A DNA stretch of 64,000 nucleotides from Acanthaster planci (GCF_001949145.1 NW_019091465.1:1470750-1534749); one strand, 5' to 3'; numbered from the stretch's first letter, positions 48,101 to 63,100 are shown. Translations and numbers: made by a program. Notes: generated by a model from the sequence alone, not told the origin.

Positions 48101-51100
48101 GGCCAGTTCACACATGGGGCGAATGCTTAAGTGGAACACATTTGACATCACAAGGCATTGGCAAGTGAAATTCACCCATGCTGAAACGGATTCAACATTT
48201 GCATTTGCAGTCGCGAGTCTTTGACCTGACATACAAGTAATACAGAAGCGTGTTCACGTTCCCTCTCACACCGAGACAGGACCTGCCTTGAAAGTAAGCA
48301 GCACCGCCAACTTGCACCTTGACGTCCTGAGGGAATGCATTTTTTACACATTTACCAATACCTTCATGTACATAGAATGCCGTCAGTGAACAGTCACATG
48401 TGTCTACGTACAGCATTTATGATTCTTGTCCGGGCCAGTCTGAGGGACAATTTTACAGACCTGAGAAACAAGACGGATAGACCCTCCACCGTCCTTCCCT
48501 CAAAGACCCGTGCTGAAGAATGATATCTCTACTCACAAGTATCCCCACTAAACAGCCTCGTTTTTATAAACAGGTCTTCTGAAAAATGTGCATGTAATAC
48601 ATTTCTCCTGCACAAAAATTGACGGCGAAGCATTACTCACGAGTGTTTTTCTCAATACTCCGCACACACAAAAAACGGAGAACCTTTTTTAGAATGTGTA
48701 ACAAACACATTTCCAGTCAGGAAGTGTGACCCAATCCCACAAAATGAGTCTTACTGAAACGTTTTCCCTGATTCTGTTTCAAACTGCCTTTAGAAAGAGC
48801 AAACGGAGCTCTTTGTATTGAGGTATCCTTCGGTTTGCTATCCTGACAAAAATGGATGTTGCATAGGTAAAAAGAAATTTCACAGTTGTTATTGATTTTT
48901 ATGCTATGTAAGATTCTCTTTAAGGCCGGTAAGACTCAAAAGCAGCTCTGGCTACCAGCGAGTCACTTAGCTTGGTTGGATCACAAAAGATTACCGCTAG
49001 CTTCTTGTTATCAGCTCCAAGAGAAGCCCTTTTATTACCATTTGTCTTGGAGACTTCGTCCTGCCCGGCGAAGCCCATGGGAACTCGGACGTCCGGGAAC
49101 ACGTCCTCCACCATGCTGCTGAACATCTCGGCATCGCTGCCGTGAAGGCGCGGTAGGAAGTTGTTGCGCAGGGCCGTCACCACGGCCTCCGCCTCGTACT
49201 TGGTCAGGCTCTCGGGAAGCTCGTTGGCACCTAGTCGGGGGGGGGGGAAGAGGGCAGGGAAAATTCAGGATGAGTTTGCCGTGTGATCAGACATCATCTG
49301 GGCATGCACAGATATGCAATCAAGAAGTCACAAACTGCTCGAGACTTTCTTTTGCACTGAATGGCTCACACTGAAAAGCAAAACATGGAAGTCAGCTGAT
49401 CTGAAGAAAAAGTTGCAAGCTTGCATACGATCCGCCCTGAGGTAAAGTGCACCCCCAAGCGGCAAAAGAAAGACAGATGGTTGTGAGTTCTCCAAGCGGG
49501 TTCTTGCACGCGTTCTGTGTGTACTCAAAGACCATACATTAAGGAATAAACTTGTTAAGCGTACTCAGCGTGCTCCACACCAAACACGCCACTGATCTCC
49601 ATTATAAACGCGCGCTTATGCTGTGAGTATAAAAAAAACATGCCCTTCTTGTTGAGCTTGGAGCGGATTGGGCAATCAGACAACAAGAAAATATATCACA
49701 GCTCCAAGAGTACACACTGAAGGTGAAAAAAAGGAGGAACCAGCTGCCAAAGTCCCTTGGTACATCCAGTCATAAGTCCCTTCACAAAAAAAAGCTTAAA
49801 AAAGACACGGGAATGCTTATGTCACAGCTCACTTGAAGAGCTTGTGACTTGGCTAAAGACTGAATGACATGTGATGGACTACAACAATTCCAATGCTACT
49901 CCATGCAAGGTTGAATGCCTCCTCATTTATGACAGATGCAAAATTCACGGTAGTCACTCAGGTTCCTTTTTTTATTGGTTGTCGTAATTTTTGTTGGAGG
50001 GGTTCTTTGTTCATTAAGAACTTGTGCAAAATAGAAAGGAAAGAAGGTAAAATACAACCAAATTACAAGCGGACAAAGGTTTTCTCTGATGACTAATTCT
50101 CAAATGTGGATCAAATGCCCTCTGATGTTTTTGTGCCGAATGAAAGAAAAACCACTACTTTTATAAACAGACAAGGCAATCACCAGAATCACTACAAATT
50201 ATAAAGTCTGACAAGATTGAGATGCTGTGTTTCACAACCCACAGGAAGCAGACAATACCGAGACCGCAAAGACAGTTGCCGAGTATTTCACAGAGCGGCA
50301 AAACTGAAAGCATCTCACCTTTTTCCGGCTTGTCGCTTTCCACTTCCGCAATGTTCTCTAGAGATTCCGCATTTAAAGCTGAGAGAAAACGAGACAACAA
50401 TCTTTCAATGTTCTGTTATGAGGGTCGACAAGAACTATAATGGACCCATTCACTCTGTTCTAAACCCATGCTTTAACTCAAGACACTGTGTATACCTTCA
50501 TATAAAACAGCATACCCTCCTTCAGGAGAAGGGACTCCCAGTCAGGAGATCACAGTCTATACCTTGTATTGACTCACATAAAAATCTGAGTAACTAGTCT
50601 CAGAAGAAAATATCTTCAACCAGCGTGAACCTTGATCAGGAAAGTCCCCAAATAATACCTCAACACAGGTCTCTGTGTTCAGTTGGGAGGTATTTAGCCC
50701 ATTTCCATGTCACCACTCTCAAGAAACAACTATAATTGACATTTGCCCCACCCCCCATTTGGGCACCCATCCCTTGATTGACTCTCCATCAGGGTACGAT
50801 TATCCTCCGATCAAACCCTTACCTGCTTCATGGTCCTCGGCCAGCTGAAGCACGAGCAGCTGGTCCAAGATGGCTCCTGCCTCCGTGACAATGCAGCGAG
50901 TGCCCTGAATGCTCCAGCCGTGGGAATCCTCACACAGGTCTCTCCCTTGAGTGAGGGAAATGCACAAAAACACCAGTCGTGCCAGTGGATTTAAATAATG
51001 CTTTTTACACATCAAGGGATTTAAAAAAACCAACAGACAAGCTTTGGCTAAAAACAACGTATGCGCTTATAAACTGGGACCACTACTGTTTCTGTTAAGT

Positions 51101-54100
51101 TTGCTATCTGCCTTGAGCAGAAGCGCACCTCATAGGTTGGAAAAAGCCAATGTTGGTTGGGAGTGTTTGTTTTGTTGGTAACGACACATCCGTAACAAGT
51201 GTATTTCATAATCGTTCCTGAACCCACGAGGTGCACCATGTCTTCCCAAGATGATTTCACAGCAACAGCGCCCTCAGTTGTCTAGAAAAGCATGGATAAC
51301 TATAACTGTTTAAAAAGCGTGCACTTTCCGGTGCATTTGACCAGATACGAGTGCAACATAGTTTTCATACATTGCAGAAGAGTACAAAGATGTAGAACAA
51401 TTGTGTCTAATAAAAATTCATTCCAGCTTCATTTTAAGCATTGTAAAACTCCAAGCACTTCAAATTCCAACGATCATGTGATCTGCTCAAACAGTGGCCG
51501 GCTTTAATACCGAGAGTGACGTCCTGCGAGGCCGGGGACGAGTTGGGAATCATCTGGGTGTACATTTCCCTCAGCGCCGTCAACTTGTGGGACAGCTCCA
51601 CGGCTTTGGTGAATCCTTCAGGAAAAAAAAAATTTAGTCAAGTTAGACTGTAGACTACTGCTTGATGTGTGGGCTAAAGGTGAAAATGCCTTGATGCACT
51701 TTCTGTCCAACTGCACAATGGAAGAATCACTGTTAACTTTGCCAATGTGACAACGTCGTATCCTGAGGGTCGGTTCATACATGGTGCAAAAAGGAGCACC
51801 GTGTTAGACAACACTGAGAAGTCAGAAATTGGAGCACCCAGTTTTGTACATGAGTTCAACAACTACCATTTTCACATAGCAAATGACACCCTCCTGTTTT
51901 TGCAACTAGCCCCCTCTTTTGTCTGCGATAGCAGCCTGTTTGCAGGGACTTTATCACTTTTCTTCTTTTATGAAAATCGGAATGCTCCCCTTTTCTTACA
52001 GTCTCAAAACTTAGACTGGCTTTCATCAGAATAGTTGGTAAGTATGGAGCATGTGCGCAATTCTCTGATGTCGTTTAGACTATTCATGCCGCAGATTCAA
52101 AATCGTTCAACCTACGAACTTAATTTCATGACTTCAAATTCTATTTGCTTTCATGTTTGCTTAATTGGTGACCTAGACTCAAGTCAAGGAAAGTGGACCA
52201 CACCTGAAGATGGAGCAGTGTTAATGGCATAATATCTTGTGCCCCAGACCTCCTTGACCATCATTTCTGACTGCCTTATTTTGACTCAGTTCTGAACAAG
52301 ACATATTTGTCCATGAAAAATTAATAATGGAAAGCCACAAATCTGACCACTTTGGCAAAGACTCTATTTTTGTACCCAGCTTGGTGTCCAGTGGTCCAAG
52401 AATAATCTCAGCTCTTGGTAAGTTGTTGGCTTTCAATGACAACATGTACCTTGACTAAGCAGCATGGATTCCAGCGCTACACGGAAGTCCACACTGACCG
52501 CCGACACCGTCCGGAACAGCCTGCCCAGCTCGCCGGGCAGCAGGGCAGTGGCTGCATTCAGCAGGACCCTTCCCTCCACCGACGCCCGGGATGCCACGGG
52601 CAGGGAGACGGCAGAGTCCAGCGTGGCCAGACAGGCCCCGCCTGCGTTGAGGGCCACCTCCTCCGTCTGCCAGGGAGGAGAGAGGGTGGCCGACTTGCCC
52701 TGCCTCAGGGCGTCCAGGTAGCTCTGGAGCAGCTGGCCGAAGGTGCTGAGGACCGGGGCTGTGATGTGGGCTAGGTTGTTGAAGCAGACCCAGGCACCTG
52801 CCGGCAATAGATTGAAGAAGCGTTTTGGATGAGAGTCCGGCTTTTTATAAAAACTTCCTGGCAGCTGCTATAATGAAACCAGAGCAGCCTTTGTCAAAGA
52901 TATGTAGTCCAATCAAGTGGTTACATTTTCTAGGGTCATTTCGTAACTAGAAATTTTGCAGCCCTTCCAAAGATAAAGAGAATGGGTAAAGGTACACATA
53001 TGTTTGCTTGAGTGGAGCGCACCTGCGCCTATCGCAACGTAAAGCTAAGAGCTACAAGTCTCAAAGGCTCAAGGTGTGTACAGAATTAACTTCTAACTGG
53101 CCGATTACCCATTGCCAAGTCTGCCATTTTAACAATCCGTTGCAAGTGTCACCCAGTTAGTTTCCTGGACGATAGCATATCACTACAAAAAGAATTGGCT
53201 TTTATGGATCTTACCGGTCGATGCCAGTCCTCTAAAGATGTCTGCTAACATCTGCGAGTCGGTGGTGTGAGAGCAGTTGAAGAGATACAGAGGGTGACCT
53301 AGACTTCTTGCCATCTCCTGGACAAGCTCCAGACGTCTGTTCCACTGCAGACAGAAGAGAAAAAGGAACTAAAGAGCATTAACCTTGAGACCTCAACCAA
53401 CCAGGGATATTTCTTTTATTTCAAACGTCTAATCTCGCAGACATTTGTGGTTTATGTACAGTACGTGCTAATTTTGAGCACATTAGCAAAGTATATTGTA
53501 ATAATCACTACAATGGTATTTCACACCAACATCCAAGAATTATACCATTGTAAACTTTCGAGAAAACTTTACATTCGTTCTGCATCCTGCTGCAAAATTT
53601 GAAATTTCCTAAGAATGATTCAAGAAATTTTATACTGGGTTAAAAACAAGTGTGATATATCAATCTACGAACTCAAAATGCCTCATAATGGAAATACAGA
53701 TTCGTAATAGTGACATCAGAGAAAAAATATGTTCAGGCAGCTGTGTATTCAGCTGGGGGGTTGGAGGGAAAAGTGCCCCCTATGTTGCCTTGTTTGTTTG
53801 TTTGTTTGTTTGTTTGTTTGTTTGTTTGTTTGTTTCTTCACAAGTCAGCCATATTGAATTGGAAGTGAGGTTAGCTTTTTTTGGCAGTGAAATGATGCTT
53901 CCACAGATTAATTTCATTTACAATGATGAATGATTCAAAATATTTGGATTTATTATTTCTAAATGTTTTAAGCAACGGAAGTGAGGGATCGAAACCAAAA
54001 TAGTCTGGCAACGCCTCATTTGATAGATTACATTTAATAAGAAGGATGCTAGGAACATGATAAAAAATGACTTCCTTATCATAATAAGGTCAATTGAAAA

Positions 54101-57100
54101 TGGTGGTATTTTAGAAATGGAACGTACTGCCACTTTTCTTTTACGAAAGAAGAAATTTGTCAGTCATTTTGACAGCCATTTTAGAAAGAGAAATTGCAGT
54201 TCTCAACCAGTCCCTGCAAGACCCGGATAGGTCACTGCTGTATGGGTTAAGAGGATATTATGAACCCAGAGGGAGCACTCACCGAGGGTCCGACGCACAG
54301 TCCCGCCATGTGGGCCTTGACGGCTTGAGCCAGGCTGAGGAATACCTGCTCGGTGTCTGGGGTCAAGACGAGACGGCCGGCTGAGCCCATGTACTCAAAG
54401 CCGTACTCGAAGGAGGTGTCTAGCAGCTGAGAGAGGGGGCAATTTAGAAAAGTCAATGTGTGATCTGACAAGACGGAGTCATTGCTGGGTAGTCTCAAGG
54501 GCTTTTTCTTTCCGGTCCTTGAAGGTCAAGGTTTTGATTGAAAATGGACGAAGAGGCGCAGTTTATGGGAGAAAGTTATGTTACAGAAACAGAGGGAATT
54601 GCAATACTCCATTCTTTGTGGTATACAGCAACAAGGTGTGACGTCATTTGAACCCGGAGGTGTAGTGCAAACGAATGGAGTGCGTGCGCGTGTTAGTGCA
54701 CGCGCTGGTTCTTACGCCAATGCCTTCTACACAGATAACTGTGCGCGTGACGTATTCGCGTCGGCACTCTACAGCAATTCAAAAATGTGTGTTCTACAAC
54801 ATGAGTTATTCATGGGGTACATTTCTTGCAAATTGTTCGCTCAACCCTCTAAAAGCTCATTTTTACATGCACCCAGAATAAGTTTTAAGTCTTGACGACA
54901 TACCATTTGCCGTGTTTTTCAAAACGTCTATTAAAAACGGCCTGACACTGACTTTGGACTATCCAGCTTCTCAAAAAAACTCAGTTAAACACGCCAACAA
55001 ATTATTGAACTGAATGATTTTGATTCCCAACACATTACATTTTTAGGACACAGACAGTGACTTCTAAACGGCTGTTTGCTGCCGAAGCTGCAATTCTTGA
55101 AACTGTTTCCTGCTCTGCATCATCTCTGCAGAATCACTTTGACCATGCGCACAAGACAAGACTCCAGTTGATCCATACCTTGACAGACAGGTTGTTGCTG
55201 GTTTCATTCCAGATGTAGCGCAGACGAGATCGCCAATCGAAGGATTCCAGCAGAGATCCTTTCATCTCGTCCTGCTTATCAATCAGTCTAAGCAACAAGG
55301 AGATTAAAAAAAGAGAAATATGGAGATTGCTCACATTTATCATCCTGGCATGCTCGGCCTCAAACCTGTGTGCATTGGAACTACCCCCTTATAATAACAA
55401 ACTGGATTCCCGGAATAGGACACATACTGACGTCATCATTCTTTTTGCGCAGAGCTATACCTGATGTGACTTCGTGACTGGAATTCTAAGGGAACAAATA
55501 CGTACTTGGCCGGTCGTCAACGTGTTTTTAAGATCAGCATTTAAGACTGAGCCAGTCTTAAACGACCGACCAAGCACATATTTATTCCCATTCATGAATA
55601 CCATTTTTTAGTCAAAGAGTCAAAAGATGTCAATATATGACAGGTTTCCAACGATTTTGTTAGAGACTTTTATTCTCATTTTCTCGGACACCCCCTGACC
55701 ATTTGACAGCATATTCCTTGTGCAAGTAGTCCGGGAGAATCTCCTGTGGACTTTGTGCGTGCGTGATGAGTTCTGTGTGCTGCGTCGCAAGCCGACTCTT
55801 GACCAATAAGAATGGATTAAACGGTCTCGTATCCAGGTGCCAACACGATCTTACGCAGCTGGCATTATCAAATCACAGCAGGTATTATAAAATGTTTTAA
55901 ACACATGGTCACATTGCAAGTTGTTGAGTAGGAAAACTGAGGTATATATGAATACCTTTTTATGCAAATGAAGACCTGGCATTTGTTGGATTATCTTGAT
56001 TGCTTCTTGCCATGGTATTTTGGCACTTCAAGAGAGACAACTGTAGTCTACTTTTGTTAGATGCCCTCTCTTGAGCCAGAGCACAACTGGGTTGCTGCTC
56101 TTCTGCAACCAACAAATGTCACAAACTTAAACCTTTCAACTGACCCAACCTGATGACCTGACCCAACCTGATGACCTGACCCAACCTGACCACCTGACCC
56201 AACCTGATGACCTGACCCAACCTGATGACCTGACCCAATCTGATATGACCTGACCCAATCTGATGACCTGTCCCAACTTGACGACCTCTCCCAACTTGAT
56301 CAGCCTGCTGAGTCATCAGGTAGTTTGCCATTCTGAATCGGGCTTGAACTGCCACGATTTGAACTTCCTGACCTCGCTTGACCCAGCCTGACCTTCAATG
56401 ACCTGACCCCATAGGATCAACCAAGCCTTACCTTTGCAGGAGGTCCCTCTGGTGTGCCAGCAGTGTGATCAGGTTGCTGATCTTCTGGATCTGCCCTGGG
56501 AACAGCATCAGCTGCAGTTCGCTCTTGTCAATCTTCTCCTCAACTTTGACCTTGACCTTTGGCCTCTCTGGCGGGAGCACGACCTTCATGGTGTCCAGGG
56601 GCTTGTCTGATGTGGAAATCAAAGAGACAAAGAACATTTTTCTCCCATATCGACATGATATTCAAAATGGTTGCCTTGATGAATTGGCGGCAAAACTATT
56701 TTTGCAAATCTAAACATTTCAAGTCAAAGGAGAATTAATCCAGGAAACAGAAGAAGATCTGGCAGGATTTTGGAAAGCACAGGAACAACTCTACCTGGTT
56801 CCAGGTTGTCGCCATTCTCCGCCTGCTGTCCTGACAGGCTGCTGCCCTCCTCAGTGATGGTCGTGGGCTGGTTGAGGGGGGCGGCGTTCTCGTTGTTAAG
56901 GCTCCAGTGGGATCCCTTGTGTGACTGGGAGCTCTGACGACCCGTGTGGGACACCACGGTGCCCGTGTCCATGACGCTGGTCTGCTCTGACTCTCTCATG
57001 GCAGCCGCTGGAATAGACATATCGCTTTCATTTTTTCCCAATTTACGAACACAATCTTTTCATTTCCAATTCCTTCAAAGGTCTTTTCAAGATATTTGAC

Positions 57101-60100
57101 TCTTTGTTCCTTTTTCAAAATTTAATTAGTTTCGTTTTGATAACGCTTGATTTACATAGAAGCCATTTGACAAAACATAGGATCACGAAAGTGAAGCACT
57201 CCTGAAAAAAAGAGCGGGACCACAGTGTGCCGTGTGACAGTTCCAGCACTGTTTATGGTTTCCATATTTTAACTGAACATTGGACTCGCTTCAGGAGTTT
57301 TTAATCTACAACGGATTCTTTACCCAGTGGGTCCGGGTCCCAAGACGAGATAGGTTTACCTTCCTTCTTCCTCTTCTCTTTCTCCAGACGCGTCCGCCTC
57401 TCGTTCTCATCCTCAACCCCTTTCAGCATCACCACGGCTGCCTGGATGCTGGCCTTCACCTTCTCCAGGGTTTCCTAGAAAAAAAATTAAAGAGGACATG
57501 AACTAATCTCTCAGCCGACCCAGTGGTTCCACATGTCTCTTTGTTAATATGACGATGGTGCTCCAAAATTCAGACCTACATTAGCTACTGTGCAATCAGG
57601 GTTGGCTTTGTTTGTTCTTTTTTTTGTCTTTTCTTAACAATGGAAGATGCAACCCGGCTTCATCATTCTCGCAGATTTTAGGAGATCTGGGGAGAATCAG
57701 GGCATCACACGCCACTAGGGGGCGCTATTCATGATACAGATGTCCAGATTGCACAGACATTCACCCTCGCCAACTTTTTATCAGGATGGCGTATGCAGAG
57801 CTCTTGTAGTTTTTTCTCTTTTGCAGTGCTTTTGAATACAGTTTGGTTGTACGGAAGTTTGAAAAACCTGATGATCCACCTTTTTTTTCCCCACAGTGAA
57901 AAAGTGGGAGGACGATCCTTGGTCAAAAACGGGGAGTATAAGCCCCCGTCCCCTGAGATTCCTGTCCCTGGAGCTCAGCTGCACATACCCTCATGGCATT
58001 CTTGTCTCCGGATTCCATTAGCTTCAGGCACTTCTCCGTCTGCTCGGTGATCTGTATCTGCGTGGCCAGGTGCACCACCTCGGTCACGTGGTCCAGCATC
58101 CAGGAAGATAGACCGTGTCGGCCGTCATACCCACCCTGGCCGCCCCGGCTGTCCTGCGAGTCCCTGGTGCCTGGCCGCTGGGTGCGGCTACCGGTGCGAC
58201 TGCCTGCTCGGCTACGCGCCGTGCCTACGGTACCGAATCAGAAGTGCGACAGTTAAAAAACACAAAGATGAAAAATGAACCAACTGGGTTTGGGCAAGGT
58301 CAGCTTAAAACAAAGCACCTGATGTCACATGGCCAGTGCGTGTCGGCACACAGTGGCCGGCTAAAGCGTGCCATATATCGATACTCTTAAAATTTAACCA
58401 ACAAGCTTGCTCACTGTGAGGATGCGCTACGAAATACTGAATCTGGTCTATGCACATGGTGTAATGCTACTGAAACATTTTCATGATCCAAATTTGTCTT
58501 TGGAAACAGTCTTCAACAAATATTTTGAATTCAGAAGGTGCAATCCTGGATACACTGCTATTTCTTTTCAAATTTTGTATCCAAATCACCAGGCTGAAGA
58601 TCCACTGCTTTAGGAATAAAACAATTTGGCATCACAGACTCTGTTTTTGTATGTTGTTTTTGTTTACATGTTTACGGAAGTAGAAAGAAATAAACAACTA
58701 AAAGCAAACAATTGACAAGCAGAAAGTTTCAGTTTGTCAGGTAACACACCTGCTGAGAATACCTAATTTCCACATTACAAAATATACGTTTTAGAAGATG
58801 CATGTCAACAGGTGCGTCATAGAACGCACAGAACTGGGAAGTCCGAAGAAAAAAGAAATTCTTAACGACATGTTAGATGAAATTAATTTTTTCAAGTCAT
58901 ACTGGTGCTCACGTGAAATGAAATGTACACCAGGAAGTCAGATGGAACAATTCTCAATGCAGTTTGCAAAGGGCACTTTGTCTACAAGAGGCCACTGACC
59001 TTTCCTCTCATCTTTGCCGACGGTGACCCGCCTGGCCCCCGCGCTGTGTATCTCCCTCTCTGTCCTGCGGGGCGTGCCGGGAGGCTCCAGGGAGTCATTC
59101 CCCAGGGCCGAGGACAGCTGGGTCTGCAGGGTCAGCTTGACCATGGGCAGGAGGTTACCCAGCCAGCTTTCGATGGGGCCATCGCAGGAGACGATCTGTC
59201 GGGGGAGAGTGGAGGGAGGTTGTAAGGGGTGACTGATTCTCAACTACGGCCATGTCCAAATCGACTGACTGCGGCTAGGATTGACATAGGAGCCCGTGGG
59301 AAGCGGCCACAGCCGCAGGCAGTGGCTTCAACTGGTAGGCTTTTTCCAGCCGTAGCTATAAAATTCAGATTCAGCCCGTGAATGGCCAGGTTTGATTCTT
59401 GCAATGAGAATGGGCAGGGTTGTGATCAAGATGTGAACTTGAATAATCGGGATTACCACAACAATCTGAAAACCAAAGTCCAGAACTTTTTCAAAACTTT
59501 CCAGGACTAAAGTGGGACAATTTCCATGACATCTGAAGCCATTTTGCAGAGAAAAACTGTTTTGTTTTATGAACTGAAAGACTGCCATAGCCACTCTCGA
59601 CCAATGAGGATACAGCCTGCAAATATATTATTCCATTTTTACATTAAAAGCGGACTGCAACCCACGAGGATAACCCTTTTATGATCTTGATTTCCAAAGC
59701 TTTTTCCTGACTTTTCTTCCTTCAACAGGATTCCAATACATCCTGACTTTCCATGACTTTTCCATGACGCTCAACCGGCCACAACCTAGATCTAGCTCTA
59801 GACACACGATTGGCCATCATCATTTCAGGCAGGGAGAAAGGTTCCCCCATCTTTCGGCACCGGCTGACCTGTTTGAGTGGCATCTTCTCTCCCATGTTGC
59901 TGATGAGACCCGTGATGTTGAAGCTGCACTCGGCCGCCTCCGACTGATTCTCCTCGTACTCCAGGCGGCCCAGGTTCTGCAACAGCTTGGGCAGGTACAG
60001 GTTGACCTGGTTCAAGTCATAGCCTGTATAAATCAGCACATGTAGGAACAGAAATAGCAACATACTCTCATGTTGGAATACCGGTATTTATCATCGAACA

Positions 60101-63100
60101 CACCATGTAGGAAACTGACTAGGTGCTTCAAAATTCATTGTAAAGATGAAAAATTAGAGATTTCCTGGAGCAACTCCTAGAACTAGACCTCTGCTTTGAC
60201 ATGACAACATGGCAATCCTGGGCGAGGCACTGTTTTGTTTAAAAGTTGGACACTCAAGGAAAATAATATCTGGCAAACACACGGCCTGGTTTGATCAAGG
60301 ACCAACTTGTGGTTGGCTCGTGGCGCATCTTGCATATGTGCAGTAAAGTTGAAGTATGAGCAACTCTTAGTCAACCGCTGTCTGGTCATGGGTCAATGAC
60401 CTCAATTGGTATGGTGATGTCACCATGAGGAAATGGAGGTGGTTGGTTCGTTTAATGTTTTTGGATGAGGTCATACATAGAATCCCCAGGTCATATAGGC
60501 CTTTGGAGAGAAAAAGTGGCAGATGGGCAAAATAACAAAAAAAAAGTGATCAGGATCGGTTATAAGTGACGTGTGACCATTTCCTTTTTTTCGCTGTTAC
60601 TTCTTATCACTGGCTACGGCAACCAACAATGCAACCAAAAGTGGTAGGCTAGTCGCAAATGGTTAACGAGATGAGTCCAACTATCGTCAACTCGTGCGTG
60701 TCCAAACGGAGTTTAATCCTTGGACTACAGTTGACTACGGTCCTGGATCGCAGTTGCCCTGAACTTAAACCAAGATGTACTGACCATTGCAGACGATATG
60801 CAGCACGTCCTCCATGGACAGGAAGTAGAAGCGGGGGAACCGTTGCCGCCTCTTCTCCAGGTACTGGATCAGTGACCGCCGGCACAACTCAAGGTTATTG
60901 TTCATCTTCTCCAGGATGTTCAGGATGCCTGCGGGCAAAGGCGAAAGAAGCAGCTGGTGAAAGAGACTAGTCTAGGAAAAGCCATGGAAAGCTCACTGAT
61001 AGCCACTTTACTACAATACCTGCCTGTAGCCTTCAATCAAGGCCATTACTGTGATCACTGAATTTTCCTTCAGTTGCACACATACAGCATTTAACCCCTT
61101 GACGACGGGAATTTCTTCCAGAAAGCCGACTCCAAGAATTCCAGCCTCGCTTGGCCACAAAGGCCACCTGCCAAACCGCAAATTCTCGGTTTGTGGCCCA
61201 GCATGCTCTGCATGCTTTGAATTACACGGTGAAAAGGCTGATTGTTCAGTGGCATGCGGCTGTACTCACCCTTCCACATTCCCGCTGCCTCTTTTCAAAG
61301 TGGGGACTATTGTGAAGCTGGTGATTAAAATGCAAAATCGGTCTTTTCATTTCTGGGCTACGCACAAAGACCAATTACCATATACACAAGAGCCAGAGTC
61401 CGCCTTCTTTCACCGTGTTCGCTCGAGCGTGGGCCGAGAATAATAGCTGAAAAGCGGGCTTAGGATCTCAATTTTTACGCCGGCTATAGCCGCTTCCCGA
61501 CTCGAAGGGATTAAAGAAAGATTAGGAGCTATCTTATTATTACCACCTGCAATGGCCACCCTCAACAATTTGTTCATGGGGATTTTCATGTTTTCTATAA
61601 TTTTGCTGACAATTTTGGTAACAGTCATCACATTTTACAAAATCAGATGGTGGAAATCCTCAAAGGGAGTGGTCTGGACCTGTGACATGTGTAAGTGGAA
61701 TCCTGAAATGACAGTTGGTTGAAAGACACTTGCACATCCTATGAATTATTTTCCCTAGTTACAAATCATTCTAACTACCGAGCTATTCAGAATGAGACCA
61801 TGCCAAAAGGATCGGTTAGGGCATCGCAGTGGCAGACTGGGAAAAGCACTCTTTATTGAATATGCCACACGTGTGGACTAACATTAGCAGTGTTGAAGTA
61901 GACTCCATCAAAAGGCCCTAAAAGTCCATCACAAGGTATCAAGAAATGATTTGAGTCAAAAAAACATTTCTACGTCATTGTTCACCCTGTTTCTTATGAA
62001 TGGACTTCTGCCTTGTGAAAGGACTTGTGATGGACTCTGCTTCAAGATCGAGTATTACTGCCACAATCTCCTTGACTAAAGGCTAACCTGCCTGCATCAA
62101 AAACCCTGAACTAATATCTTAATACAGGTTTGTTGGACCTACGGACCTCTTCTCTGGCAGCATTGCAGGACGTTGGGGTTCTTCTCCGTAGCTCTCATCA
62201 GGAGACGGAAGTCCCTGTTAGCTGAGCTGAAGAGTCCTGCCTCATGGCTCAGGGATGCCTTGACATCCGTCCCACTGAAGATCTGTTGAGAGAAAGTCTC
62301 GGCAGGATCAATATGAAGTTTAAAACAAACAGTACTTTCTCTGTTTTTTTTCTTCCCAAAGCATGACCGTCTCTTTTCTGCATTGTTTGTGCTACAGGCC
62401 TGAGATTCAAGTTCCTGTCTCAGTTTTCTTCCATTTGTTTTTTATTATGAATCGATCAGTAGGCCGGTCAACCCAGCTGTCAACCTTTTCTCAGGGTATT
62501 TGTCACCCTCTATCTCGCTCAAACCTACAGTAACTTCACAAATTTCTCCTGCACTTTCAGCCCCTGTTTGCAACATAGATTCAGTCCTGTGGCATCTGGT
62601 GTACATCAATCTGGGTGCTCATTCATCCCCTGTCTCACTATGTGTGTCAGGCTGTTTGCACCCCGTTTGTCCTGTTCAGACCTACCGGTGCATGTATCTC
62701 TCCTAGTTCCACCCATACTGTGGGCCATATTGACAGCAGAGCTTCTGTGTGGTAGCATCTTATGTCAACTTGCCTATCAACATGTTCCCCTACCGATGCG
62801 TCATCATATGTGTCAGGTCATGTGTCACCCTATGCACCCTGCTCAGACCAGTCTCTCCCAGTTCTCCCGATCGCCTCTTACCATGCTTTACTATCTATTT
62901 GTCAACCTACGCATCACCCCATCTGTCCCCTTCCCGCCTACCTCCTCCAGCTCCACCCACTTCTCCTGCACCTCCAGCCAGGTGGACAGCACGGCCTCGA
63001 TGGTCTGCAGTCTCTTCTGCCACTTGGTGACCTCGTCCAGGAAGGATCCTGCCGCGCTGCTGCCCTGCATGCTCTGCAGGGCCACCTGGTGGGACTCCAG

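Noticed and set aside
56140-56310. 18-bp repeats, a multiple of three, possibly a coding repeat
   Set aside because: It lies in the intron between exons 9 and 10, whose phases already join; no splice sites bracket it.
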